This document shows, in pieces, positions 10,001-19,800 of a stretch of DNA of 64,000 nt. The notes beneath the pieces are model-generated. The model saw nothing but the letters and a program-made list of their open reading frames with translations, was not told where the DNA came from and made no database searches. Position 1 is the first letter of the stretch, and each line of letters opens with the position of its first letter. Both the position numbers and the translations under genes were made by a program. This stretch comes from Bin52 sp965243345 (GTDB taxonomy: Bacteria; Pseudomonadota; Alphaproteobacteria; Thalassobaculales; Thalassobaculaceae): positions 930,001 through 994,000 of the forward strand of contig CBDEUR010000003.1 of assembly GCA_965243345.1 (NCBI GenBank), given 5' to 3'.

Positions 10001-12325
10001 GATACGGATATCGCAGGGGCGACCTCCTCGAGCTACACGCTTGCCGACGCGGACGCGGATGCTTCGATCAGGGTACGGGTGAGCTTCACCGACGATGCCG
10101 GGAACGCCGAGACGCTGACCAGCGCCGCGACGGCGCCGGTGGCGTTGCCGCCGCTCACGGCTTCGTTCCACGGGATGGCGGCCGGGCACGACGGCAGCCG
10201 GCGGTTTGCGTTCGAGATCCGGTTCAGCGAGGAGGTGGCGGGGCTCAGGCTGACGGCGGTCCAGGCGGCACTCTCGGTGACCAACGGCAAGGTCGTGGCG
10301 GTGAAGCGCGCGGTGGCCGGGCAGATCCGCCGTGTGACGGTGCAGGTGCGCCCGGACGGGGTGGACGACGTGACCATCACCCTGCCGGCGACGGCGGACT
10401 GTTCGGCATCCGGTGCGATCTGCACGCCGGACGGGCGCAGGCTTTCAAGCGCCCTCACCGCGACGGTGCGGGGTCCGGTGGCGCTCTCGGTCGCGGATGC
10501 CGGCGCCAGCGAGGCGGACGAGGCGATCGCGTTCACGGTGACACTCAGCCGCGCGGCGTCCGGCACGGTCACGGTGGACTACGCGACCCGGGACGGCACG
10601 GCGACGGCGGGCGAGGACTACACCTTCACCCGCGGCACGCTCACCTTCGCCGCGGGCGAGCTCGGGAAGACGGTCTCGGTGCCGCTGCTCGACGACGCCA
10701 TCGACGAGGGCGAGGAGACCTTCACGCTGAAGCTGACCAACCCGCTGGGAGCGGCAATCGGCGACGGCGAGGCGACGGGCACCATCGAGAACAGCGACCC
10801 GCTGCAGAGGATGTGGCTGTCACGCTTCGGGCGCACGGTGGCGGGCCACGTGGTGGACGCGGTCTCCGACCGACTGGCGAAACCGCTTTCGGGCGCACAG
10901 GTGACGGCAGGCGGCCAGAGCCTCAACCCGGCGCAGACCAGGGACGGCGCGGCGCTGAGCGCCTTCGTTCGCGGGTTCGGCGCGCCGGATGGGTCGGTGC
11001 CTGGAGACGAATCCGGACTCGGGTCCCCCGGGTCGGGTCCGGGGCAGGCTTGGGCAGGCCCCGGTCTCCGGGGTTCCCCGACCCTCGACAGTGCCCCGGC
11101 ACGCGGGATCTCGCACCGCGAGCTGCTGCTCGGCAGCGCGTTCCACCTCGCCAGGGAGAACGACGGGACCGGTCCGGGGCTTGCGGCCTGGGGCCGAGTG
11201 ACGACGGGCGGCTTCGACGGCGAGGCGCCGGCGGACAGCGGCACAGTGCGCATCGACGGCGACGTGACCACCGGTGTCCTTGGCGCGGACGCGGAGTGGG
11301 AGCGCCTGCTGGCCGGTGTGGCGGTCTCGATGAGCGAGGGCGAGGGCAGTTTCGAGCAGCCAGGCGTCGATACCGGCACCATTGAGAGCACGATGACGAC
11401 GGTGAGCCCCTATGCGCGCGTGGGCGTGACCGACCGGGTCTCGGTCTGGGGCCTCGCTGGCTGGGGCACCGGCGACATGACCATCGTGCAGGCGGCGAAC
11501 GACCGCGGCCATCCCGAGCGGACCACCCGGGCTGGTCTCGCGATGCGGCTCGCGGCCCTGGGCGGCCGGGGCGCGCTGATCGAGGCCGACGAGAGCGGTG
11601 GCATCGACCTTGCGCTCAGGGCGGACGCGTTCTGGATGGAGACCGAATCCGAGCCGGTCTCGAACGAGGGCTCGACGGCGGCGAAAGCCACCCGGGTGCG
11701 GCTTGCGCTCGAAGGCAGCCGATCACTTGTGATGGGCGGCGGCGGTGTGTTCACGCCGGGCATTGAGCTCGGGTTGCGCCATGACGGCGGCGATGCCGAG
11801 ACCGGCACCGGCGTCGAACTCGGCGGGCGCGTGTCCTGGATGGATCCGGAGACGGGCCTCGGCGTCGAGGCGCGGACGCGGGCGCTCATAGCGCACGAAA
11901 ACTCGGACTACGGCGATTGGGGCGCATCGGGCGCGGTGCGCCTAGCGCCAGGGGCCTCGGGACGCGGGCTCTCGTTCCGCCTCGCGCCCACGTGGGGGGC
12001 GCCGTCGAGCGGCGTGGAGCGCCTCTGGTCGGCGCGCGACGCGCGGGGGCTTAGCTCCAGCGAGACGTTCGAGCCCGAGCGGCGCCTCGACGGCGAGTTC
12101 GGCTACGGCCTGCCCGCGTTCGGCGGCGCCTTCACGGGCACGCCGAACGTCGGCTTCGGGTTCTCGGACACCGTGCGCGACTGGCGCATCGGCTGGCGGC
12201 TGACCCCGGCGGCGCGGGGCAGTGCAGGGTTCGAGGTCAAGCTGGGCGCCACCCGGAAGGAGCCGGCGAACCACCACGGCCCGGTCGAGCACGGAGTAGC
12301 GCTGCGCGGCGCAATCCGGTGGTGA
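7001..12325 (+). CDS. Giant surface protein A1: FN3, Ig-like, Calx-beta, autotransporter-type barrel
   Basis: This 1774-residue protein is predicted to be anchored in the outer membrane. The ATG at 7001 was chosen because GGGAGG lies 6 bases upstream; an in-frame GTG at 6965 lacks this. A long basic N-terminal extension leads to a hydrophobic signal core (about residues 62-82, ending VPVAA). Then come an unassigned beta-rich region to about 280, an FN3 domain (279-376), cadherin/putative-Ig segments (about 380-640), and an Ig-like repeat starting ATGAPTISG. Three copies of a unit starting LTASFHG follow (near 733, 844 and 1052), then a Calx-beta domain (1160-1267). The C-terminal 500 residues are a repeated-strand barrel ending in LRGAIRW, as in autotransporters. 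It is the first of three tandem paralogues. Ligand unknown; adhesion is inferred from the domains. Confidence 0.82.
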   Translation: MPGEPKAELGPGGEFSDTCSAADAMGRADLARQERRFRGRNSPFGHPAGNACFSRFRLPGFRRALGAWAAVFGLAALVTAPVPVAAVQIARLVSNTGQGSGGANPAYFDTDHNQNFYFYYGSNSSGYMLTSVDIELEVGNPEGSPEPTYSVSIERLRWERSEPIGLRLGTLKNPSKLKTGLNRFTAPGTGIRLPRGWTFQGYGVTIDVSDVGGRDIQIARTWSDGEDSGSAAGLTVGNYSATRSINVKENGGWWKWGGSSLKIAVNGYPYTHGMPGKVPAPAVSAGTAASSLSVSWNSYQTDTDYDLRYYAGDADPADPADWVEEGEPGGHTHTGTATTATITGLAQGTAYRVQVRAANGVGPGPWSDSGSATTGSSNTAPRLLQLSGSDGCEEKTSGTAFATLNLATNALISTTPLAGRDRCSGSDRMAPMFEDPDGDALTYSTSYTLPAKVHFFDGFPRIAAPGSPEGGSQGRLYFRGVTAHEAADIRVDVTATDPHGASASTHVVLKGKPPANTAAPRFAATASRRNMAVGAPARWVLPAASGGDTTYTDARGDTITVPYVYAVSELPAGLVFDAATRTVRGTPTTLGTYRFTYTADDADGAYSLKSSPSAADTADAASQTATITVAEVIGFEATGAPTISGLARAGETLRASSDDIADADGLTGAAFAFQWVSRANGTDTDIAGATSSSYVPGPSDVGAAVKVRASFTDDAGFAESLTSDATAQVAPAPLTASFHGLPAAHDGSGLFSFEIRFSREFQGLRLTAFEAGALSVTGGRLVDVRRAVAGQNRRLTVRVRPASSGDVTVALAATTDCSAAGAICMDGGRTLESAVSATVAGPAALTASFHGLPDAHDGERRFEFEVRFSEEVAGLRLTAVQAALTVTGGRLVDVKRTVRGENRRVTVQVRPAGAGAVTVALAATTDCSAAGAICASGGKKLAALSATVPGPNAPATGAPTIAGTAQVGGTLTASTAGIADADGLANAIFAFQWVSVRDGADTDIAGATSSSYTLADADADASIRVRVSFTDDAGNAETLTSAATAPVALPPLTASFHGMAAGHDGSRRFAFEIRFSEEVAGLRLTAVQAALSVTNGKVVAVKRAVAGQIRRVTVQVRPDGVDDVTITLPATADCSASGAICTPDGRRLSSALTATVRGPVALSVADAGASEADEAIAFTVTLSRAASGTVTVDYATRDGTATAGEDYTFTRGTLTFAAGELGKTVSVPLLDDAIDEGEETFTLKLTNPLGAAIGDGEATGTIENSDPLQRMWLSRFGRTVAGHVVDAVSDRLAKPLSGAQVTAGGQSLNPAQTRDGAALSAFVRGFGAPDGSVPGDESGLGSPGSGPGQAWAGPGLRGSPTLDSAPARGISHRELLLGSAFHLARENDGTGPGLAAWGRVTTGGFDGEAPADSGTVRIDGDVTTGVLGADAEWERLLAGVAVSMSEGEGSFEQPGVDTGTIESTMTTVSPYARVGVTDRVSVWGLAGWGTGDMTIVQAANDRGHPERTTRAGLAMRLAALGGRGALIEADESGGIDLALRADAFWMETESEPVSNEGSTAAKATRVRLALEGSRSLVMGGGGVFTPGIELGLRHDGGDAETGTGVELGGRVSWMDPETGLGVEARTRALIAHENSDYGDWGASGAVRLAPGASGRGLSFRLAPTWGAPSSGVERLWSARDARGLSSSETFEPERRLDGEFGYGLPAFGGAFTGTPNVGFGFSDTVRDWRIGWRLTPAARGSAGFEVKLGATRKEPANHHGPVEHGVALRGAIRW

Positions 12326-12394
12326 CGACGGCGGGCGGCCTCGGGCGCGATTCCATTCTTTCCTCCGACGTTCGATTTGAACGGAGATGTCACG

Positions 12395-15300
12395 ATGCGT
12401 AACCCGATTGCCGCTCTTGCCTTCGCCGCGCTGACGGCCGGCCTTGCCCTGACCTTCGGCGCGGGGACCGCGGCGGCGGACACGACGCCGCCGACGCTCA
12501 CGAGCGCGGCGGTGAACGGCAGCACGCTCACCCTGACCTTCGACGAGACCCTGGCCGCGGCCGATACCACGAGCCAGGGGCTGGGCATAAGGTTCTCGGT
12601 GAAGGGATTCAAGAAGACGAGCGAATTTCACAACGGCCTGGTCCCTGACCGGATTACCATCAGCGGCGCGACCGTGACGCTCAACATGGCCATAGAATAC
12701 GTCGGCGGCCGGGACGTCACGGTGATCTACAACAGGCACAGCAGCCACAATTACGCGGCTGTAACGAAGCTCCGCGATGCCGACGGCAACGAGGTGGAGT
12801 CGTTCCGGCAAGTCGTGACCAACAACTCGCCGGTCCCGGCGGGCCCCTGGGTGGAGAGCGCGAAGGTGGCCGGAACGGCGCTCACCCTGACCTTCAACAG
12901 GGCGATGGCGGACTCGGAGACCGCGGGAAGCGCATTCCGGGTGGACACCTTGGGACGGGACGACGGTGGCCGCAGTATCCGGGGTACGGGCACGGCAAGC
13001 ATCAGCGGGGCGAACGTGCGGGTGGCGCTGGCTTCGGCGGTGGACGAATACGATATCGCCTGGGTGGCCTATAGGAAACCCGCGGCGAACCCGCTGCGTG
13101 ACACCGGCGACAACGACGCCGGGAGCTTCAGCTCCGTGCGCCTCACCGTGCTGGACGCGGTGCCGCCGAGGCTGGTGGGCGGCAGCATCGACGGAAGCAG
13201 CGTGGCGCTGCACTTCAGCGAGCCGCTGGACGACACCGGGACGCCGGGCGCGGGGCAGTTCACGGTGACCGCCGGAACGACCGATCTCGGGGCGGTCACC
13301 AACGTCGACGTCGACGGGTCCAGCATCACGATGACGACCGCCACCGCGGCGACGGCCGGACAGGCGGTCACGGTGAGCCTCTCCGGTACGTCCGGCATCC
13401 GCGACGTCGCCGGCAACGAGGCGACGGCGCCGGCCGCGGCGGTCGGGCTGGCCAACCTGCTGGACCCCGACCCGGGGGCGCCGGCGCTGGCGGCGACGGA
13501 CCCGGTGGCGGTGGACGGGGCGATACTGACGCTCACCTACGACAAGAACCTGGACGCGTCGTCGGTGCCGGAGCCCGATTCGTTCAAGTTGGATGAGGAG
13601 ATTAGAGCATTCACCAACGTCGGCATCGACGGCGCGCGGGTGACTTTGGTCCTGAACAATCCCGTGTACCCCTGCACCAGGGCCAGGTTCGGCGCCGATC
13701 CATACGTGTTGTCCTACGACCCGGCGAAGGCGGGGTCCCCGCTGCAGAACCTCCACGGCACGGACGCGGCGGCGTTCACCGACAAGGCGGTGGCGAACAC
13801 CAGAACATGCGTGACGAGCGAGGTGTCGGGGCGCGCGTCGGCCTCGGGCGGGAAGATGGCGCTTGGGTTCGACCGGCGGCTGGACCGGAGCGCGCCGCCG
13901 GACGCGACCCATTTCGCGGTGGCGGGGATTTCGGCCGCGGCGGTGAAGAGCGCCACGATCCCGGCCGCTGACGACAGGGCGGTCGAACTGACGCTCAGCC
14001 GCGCGCTGGCCGCCAGCGAGACGGCGACGGTGAGCTACACGCGGCCGCACGACGCCGCTGGGCTGCGGGACGCCGACGGCAACCAGCTGGCCGACTTCTC
14101 CCTGCAGGTGGCGAGCAGGCCGCCGCTGACGGCCTCGTTCCACGGTCTTCCCGTTGCCCATGACGGGGCGAAGCGGTTCGGCTTCGAGGTCCGGTTCGGA
14201 GAGGACGTGCCGGGGCTGACGCTGATGGCGGTGGAGCGCGCCCTCACGGTGACTGGCGGGCGGCTGATCGACGTGAAGCGCACGGTGCGGGGCAGGAACG
14301 ACAGCGTGACGGTGCGGGTGCGCCCGGCCGGGGACGGGGACATGACCATCGCGCTGGCGGCGACAACGGACTGCGTGGCTTCGGGGGCCATCTGCGGACG
14401 CGGCTGGCGGAAGCTCGCGAGCGTCTTGGCGGCGGTGCCGGGCCCGGGCAACGGGCTGACGGCCGAGTTCACGGGGCTCCCGGCGGCGCACGACGGGGCG
14501 AAGCGGTTCGAGTTCGAACTCCGCTTCGCCGAGGAGATTGCCGGCCTCAAACTGAGGACGGTCGAGGACGCGCTACAGGTGACGGGCGGCAAGGCGGTGG
14601 CGGTGAAGCGCGCCGTCGCCGGAGAGATCCGGCGCATCACGGTGCAGGTGCGTCCCGACGGCGTGGACGACGTGACGGTGGCGCTGCCGGCGGCGACGGA
14701 CTGTTCGGCGTCCGGCGCGCTCTGCGCGCCGGACGGGCGCAAGCTTGTGAGCGCGCTCACCGCGACGGTGCGGGGCCCGGTGGCGATCTCGGTCGCGGAC
14801 GCCCGCGCCAGCGAGGGTTCGGATGCCGCGGTCGAGTTCGCGGCGACGTTGAACCGCGCCGCATCGGTCACGGTCACGGTGGACTACGCGACCCGCGACG
14901 GCACGGCGGCGGCGGGTGAGGACTACACCTTTACGCGCGGCACGCTCAGCTTCGCCGCGGGCGAGCTTGAGAAGACGGTTTCGGTGCCGATCCTCGACGA
15001 CGCCGTGGACGAGGGCGAGGAGATCTTCACGCTGAAACTGACGAACCCGCGGGGTGCGGCGATCGGCGATGGCGAGGCGACGGGCACCATCGAGAATAGC
15101 GACCCGCTCCAGACGATGTGGCTGTCGCGCTTCGGGCGCGCGGTGGCGGGCCACGTGGCGGACGCGGTCTCCGACCGTCTGGCGAAGCCGCTCACGGGCG
15201 CGCAGGTGACGGTGGGCGGGCAGACGGTCGACCTCGCGGAGACGGATGACGCGGCGTTCCTCGGCCGGACGCTGACCTCGCTGGCCCGCGTGATGGGCGC

Positions 15301-16654
15301 CCCGCAGCGACCGGCGCCCGCGGGTGACGGTTGGCCCGGTTCGGGGTCCCCCGCAACCGAATCGGGACCGGGCGGCTGGCCGGAGACGGACCTCGGTTTC
15401 CGTAAATCACCCCACCTCGCCGGCGCGCCGATGCGTGACCTTTCGGACCGCGAACTGCTGCTCGGGAGCACGTTCCATCTTGCCATGGAGGGTGACGGCG
15501 CCGGTCCGGGGTTTGCCGCCTGGGGCCGCGTGACGGTGGGCGGCTTCGACGGCGAGGCGCCGGCGGACGCGGGGAACGTCAGCATCGACGGCAACGTGAC
15601 CACCGGTGTCCTTGGCGCGGACGCGGAGTGGAAGCGCCTGCTGGCCGGTGTGGCGGTCTCTATGAGCGAAGGCGAAGGCACCTTCAATCAGCCGGGCGTC
15701 GATTCCGGCACCATCGAGAGCTCGATGACGACGGTGAGCCCCTATGCGCGCGTGGGCGTGACCGACCGGATTTCGGTCTGGGGTCTCGCGGGCTGGAGCA
15801 CCGGGGAGATGACCATCGTGCAGGCGGCGAACGACCGGGGCCAGCCCGAGCGCACCACCCAGGCCGATCTCGCGATGCGGCTCGTTGCCCTGGGCGGGCG
15901 GGGCGCACTGATCGAGGCCGACGAGAGCAGCGGCATCGACCTTGCGCTCAAGGGGGACGCGTTCTGGATGGAGACCGAGTCCGAGCCGGTCTCGAACGAG
16001 GGCACGACGGCGGCGAATGCGAGCCGGGTGCGGTTTGCGCTCGAAGGCAGCCGGGCGTTCGCGACGGGCGGAGGTACCCTCACCCCGGGCCTTGAGCTCG
16101 GGCTGCGCCATGACGGCGGCGATGCCGAGACCGGCACTGGCGTCGAGCTCGGCGGGCGCGTGTCCTGGACGGATCCGGAGACGGGCCTCGGCGTCGAGGC
16201 GCGGACGCGGGCGCTCATAGCGCACGAGACCTCGGACTACGGCGAGTGGGGCGCATCGGGCGCGGTGCGCCTTGCTCCGGGCGAGCGGGGCCGCGGGCTC
16301 TCGTTCAGCCTCAGCCCCAGCTGGGGCACGGCGTCGAGCGGTGTCGGCCGGCTGTGGGGCGTGGGCGATGCGCGGGGCCTGGCGGCGGACCAGGTGTTCG
16401 AGGCCGAGCAGCGCCTCGAGGGCGAGCTCGGATATGGGCTCGGGCTGTTCGGCGACCGTCTTACCGGTACTCCGAATACCGGGTTCGGGCTCTCGGACAC
16501 CGCCCGCGAGCTGCGTATCGGCTGGCGGCTGACCTCGGTGGTGCCAGGCGATCCGGGCTTCGCGGTCACCCTCGACGCGAGGCGACGCGAGGCCGCCAAC
16601 GGCGACGAGCCGCCCGAGCACGGGGTGATGCTTCGAGGAGCGGTGCGATGGTAG
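12395..16654 (+). CDS. Giant surface protein A2: SwmB-like repeats, Calx-beta, barrel
   Basis: This 1419-residue protein starts at ATG 12395, with GGAG 8 bases upstream. A clean signal peptide (MRNPIAALAFAALTAG, cut near AAA-D) follows. The first 550 residues are five or so SwmB-like beta repeats (TPPTLTSAAVNGSTLTLTF and variants), known from cell-surface proteins. Two LTASFHG/LTAEFTG units (from about 578 and 687), a Calx-beta domain (796-904) and an autotransporter-type barrel (905-1419, ending LRGAVRW) complete it. It starts 69 bases after A1. From nucleotide 14641 to 16024 it is nearly identical to A3, so part of the LTAEF unit, the Calx-beta domain and two thirds of the barrel were recently copied. 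Adhesin is the likely role. Confidence 0.82.
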   Translation: MRNPIAALAFAALTAGLALTFGAGTAAADTTPPTLTSAAVNGSTLTLTFDETLAAADTTSQGLGIRFSVKGFKKTSEFHNGLVPDRITISGATVTLNMAIEYVGGRDVTVIYNRHSSHNYAAVTKLRDADGNEVESFRQVVTNNSPVPAGPWVESAKVAGTALTLTFNRAMADSETAGSAFRVDTLGRDDGGRSIRGTGTASISGANVRVALASAVDEYDIAWVAYRKPAANPLRDTGDNDAGSFSSVRLTVLDAVPPRLVGGSIDGSSVALHFSEPLDDTGTPGAGQFTVTAGTTDLGAVTNVDVDGSSITMTTATAATAGQAVTVSLSGTSGIRDVAGNEATAPAAAVGLANLLDPDPGAPALAATDPVAVDGAILTLTYDKNLDASSVPEPDSFKLDEEIRAFTNVGIDGARVTLVLNNPVYPCTRARFGADPYVLSYDPAKAGSPLQNLHGTDAAAFTDKAVANTRTCVTSEVSGRASASGGKMALGFDRRLDRSAPPDATHFAVAGISAAAVKSATIPAADDRAVELTLSRALAASETATVSYTRPHDAAGLRDADGNQLADFSLQVASRPPLTASFHGLPVAHDGAKRFGFEVRFGEDVPGLTLMAVERALTVTGGRLIDVKRTVRGRNDSVTVRVRPAGDGDMTIALAATTDCVASGAICGRGWRKLASVLAAVPGPGNGLTAEFTGLPAAHDGAKRFEFELRFAEEIAGLKLRTVEDALQVTGGKAVAVKRAVAGEIRRITVQVRPDGVDDVTVALPAATDCSASGALCAPDGRKLVSALTATVRGPVAISVADARASEGSDAAVEFAATLNRAASVTVTVDYATRDGTAAAGEDYTFTRGTLSFAAGELEKTVSVPILDDAVDEGEEIFTLKLTNPRGAAIGDGEATGTIENSDPLQTMWLSRFGRAVAGHVADAVSDRLAKPLTGAQVTVGGQTVDLAETDDAAFLGRTLTSLARVMGAPQRPAPAGDGWPGSGSPATESGPGGWPETDLGFRKSPHLAGAPMRDLSDRELLLGSTFHLAMEGDGAGPGFAAWGRVTVGGFDGEAPADAGNVSIDGNVTTGVLGADAEWKRLLAGVAVSMSEGEGTFNQPGVDSGTIESSMTTVSPYARVGVTDRISVWGLAGWSTGEMTIVQAANDRGQPERTTQADLAMRLVALGGRGALIEADESSGIDLALKGDAFWMETESEPVSNEGTTAANASRVRFALEGSRAFATGGGTLTPGLELGLRHDGGDAETGTGVELGGRVSWTDPETGLGVEARTRALIAHETSDYGEWGASGAVRLAPGERGRGLSFSLSPSWGTASSGVGRLWGVGDARGLAADQVFEAEQRLEGELGYGLGLFGDRLTGTPNTGFGLSDTARELRIGWRLTSVVPGDPGFAVTLDARRREAANGDEPPEHGVMLRGAVRW
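14641..16024 (+). repeat. 1,384-bp near-identical segment, copy 1 (in A2)
   Basis: This stretch matches 20765-22148 with a constant offset of 6,124 bases and no gaps. By eye there are about 10 substitutions in 1,384 bases, or about 99.3% identity. Similarity drops sharply at both borders although the two genes stay homologous. This points to recent gene conversion or partial duplication rather than slow divergence. Confidence 0.9.
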
Positions 16655-16826
16655 GCCGGCGCGGCTCGCGGTCCTGTCCGGATTGCACCGTGACAGTCCC
16701 GGGTGCGTCGGCGCTGCAGTCGGCGTCGTTGGAGGGGGCGGTACCGACACTCGTTTCATCTCTTCCCTCAACCTGCCCGGGCGGGCAGCGGTTGAGAGGG
16801 GCTTCCCACCGGAACGGGAGACGGAC

Positions 16827-19800
16827 GTGACGTTCGACGCTTCGAGAGGCTCTCTTTCCCACTCTCCGGGAACCCCTGCCCGCCGCGTGCGTTTCGGGCG
16901 CACGGCGGCGTGCCTGCTTGCGGCCGGACTTGCCCTGATCGTCGCTGCAGGAAGCGCTGCGGCGGACGATATCACGCCGCCGAAGCTCACGAGCGCGGTG
17001 GTGAACGGCAGCACGCTTACCCTGACCTTCGACGAGAATCTGGCCTCGGTCGTTACCACGGGCACGGGGCTGCTCTGGAGGTTCTACGTGGACGGTTTCA
17101 CGGACACAGGCGCATATTGGACCGGCGTGGTCCCTGACCGGATTTCCATCAACAGCGCGACCGTGACGCTCCACATGGCACTTGACTATGTCGGCGGCAG
17201 GAACGTCACGGTGAACTACGCAAGGCACAGCGACCACAATCAAGCGGCCGAGGCCAAGCTCCGCGACGCCAATGGCAACGAAGTGGAGTCATTCCGGCAG
17301 GTAGCGACCAACAACTCCCCGGTCCCGCCCGGCCCCTGGGTGGAGAGCGCGAAGGTGTCGGGATCGGCGCTCACCCTGACCTTCAACCGGGCACTGGTGG
17401 ACTCGGAGACCGCGGGGAACGCGTTCCGAGTGAGGGCTTCAGCGCCGGACATCAGCGTCCGGTACATCCAAGGCACAGGTACGGCGAGCATCGCCGGGGC
17501 GAAAGTGCAGGTGACGCTGTCCGAAGCGGTGGGCGAACGCGATCTCGCCTGGGTGTACTACGAAAAGCCGGACTCGAACCCGCTGCGCGACACCAGCAGC
17601 AAAGAGGTGGCGGACATTAGCCGCGTGCGCGTCACCGTGTTGGATGCGACGCCGCCGAAGCTGGTGGGTGGTAGCATCGACGGAACGAGCGTGGCGCTAC
17701 ACTTCAGCGAGCGGCTGGACGGCACCGGGACGCCGGGCGCGGGGCAGTTCACGATGACCGGTGGAACAACCGATCTCGGGCCCGTTACCGGCGTCGACGT
17801 CGACGGAGTCAGCGTCACGATGACGACCGCCACCGCGGCGGTTGCGGGACAGACAGTCACGGTGAGCGTCTCCGGCACCTCCGGCATCCGTGACCTCGCC
17901 GGCAACCGGGCGACGGCGCCAGCCGCGGCGGTCGGGCTGGCCAACCTGCTGGACGCCGACCCGGGCGCACCGGCGCTGGCGGCGACGGATCCGGTGGTGG
18001 TCGACGGGGCAGAGCTGACGCTCACCTACGACCAGGACCTGGACGCGTCGTCGGTGCCGAAGCCCGCGGCGTTCACGTTCTTGGGTCTCCGGGCGGCCTC
18101 TGCGGTCAAGTTCGAGGGCGCGAGGGTAATTCTGCATCTGATCAACCCCGTGTTTCCCTGCCCTTCGTCAAGCTTCGATCCGAAGCTGACCTACGACCCG
18201 ACGAAGGCAGGGTCCCCGCTTCAGAACCTCCACGGCACGGACGCGCCGGCGTTCACCGACAAGGCACTAGCGCACGCCAGAACGTGCGTGACGAGCGCGG
18301 TGACGGGGAGCGCGTCGGGGTCGGGCGGGAAGATGGCGCTAGTATTCGACCGGCGGCTGAACCGGAACGCGCCGCCTGACGCGGCCCACTTTGCGGTGGG
18401 GGTGGCCGCGGCGGCGGTGGAGAGCGCGAAGATCCCGGCCGACGACGACATGGCGGTCGAACTGACGCTCAGCCGAGCGCTCGCCGCCGGCGAGACGGCG
18501 ACGGTGAGCTACACGCGGCCGCACGACGCCGCCGGGCTGCGGGACGCCGACGGCAACCAGCTGGCCGACTTCTCCGTGGCGGTGGTGAACGGGACGCCGC
18601 TGACGGCTTCGTTCCACGGTCTGCCGGCGTCGCATGACGGGGCAAAGCGGTTCGAGTTCGAGCTCCGATTCAGCGAGGAGGTTCCGGGGCTGAAACTGAC
18701 GGCGGTCGAGCGCGCGCTCCGGGTGACGGGCGGCCGGGCGGTGGCCGTGAAGCGGGCGGTTGCCGGGCAGATTGGCCGGGTGACGGTGCAGGTGCGTCCT
18801 GACTCGGCTGGGGACGTGACGGTGGTGCTGGCGGCGCCGGTGGACTGTTCGGCGGCGGACGCGATCTGCGCGGGCGACGGTCGAAAGCTGTCGGAGGCGG
18901 TCTCGGCGACAGTTGCGGGGCCTGCTTCGAGCAATGTCGGGGACACAACTCCACCGGGCCTCGTCAGAGCAACAGCGTCGGCGGGGTATGGGTTTCGAGG
19001 AGCCAGGTGGATGCTGTCGCTGAACTATAACCAGGCGCTGGACAGAACTTCCATACCGGCGACAGGCGACTTCATCGTAGAGGTGGATGGCAGCTCCCGT
19101 GCCGTCAGCGAAGTAATAGTCCAGTCCTCTGGCGACGTCCTGCTCTTCATGCGCTCGTCGTTGTGGAAGGGTCAGGCGGTCACGCTGAGCTACTCGGCAG
19201 GCAACAACCCGATTCAGGACGACGCCGGCAACGACGCACCGAGCTTTACCGACAAGGCAATGATCGTCGACGACGATCATCTCCCACCACGGCCGGACAC
19301 GGCGCCGCCGCCATCGGGTAGCCAGCCGGTCGCGGCAGCGGAGGTTAACTCTCGAGTGGTGGATCCAGGGGCGTCGGTAACGCTGGACGCCTCGGGGAGT
19401 TCGGACCCGGATGGTGACAGCCTCACCTTCGCCTGGGCCCAGGTCTGGGGCCGAGGAGACGTCGGAAGCGGGGACGGGGTTCTGGGCTGGGCCGACGAGG
19501 TGGTGCTGACGGGTGCGGACACGGAGCGGGCGACTTTCGTTGCGCCGTTGAATCCGGGCGTGCTGCACTTCCATCTTACGGTGGCCGACTCCAGCGGACG
19601 GGCGGATGGGGCCGAAGTGATCATGCAGGTGCGCGACTTGGTGCCCGACTTTGGCGATGCGTCGGTGAAGGCGATGACGTTGACCCCGGGCGAGGCGATG
19701 GAGCCGCTGGTGCTGCCCGAGGCGACCGGGGGGAACGGAGAGCTGACCTACGTCCTGACCTCCGAGCCGGCGGGTCTGGCAGGGCTGTCCTTCGACCCGG

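Noticed and set aside
16683..16826. TTG start of surface protein A3 at 16683
   Set aside because: It adds 48 non-family residues before the signal peptide. GTG 16827 has GGGAG at 6 bases.
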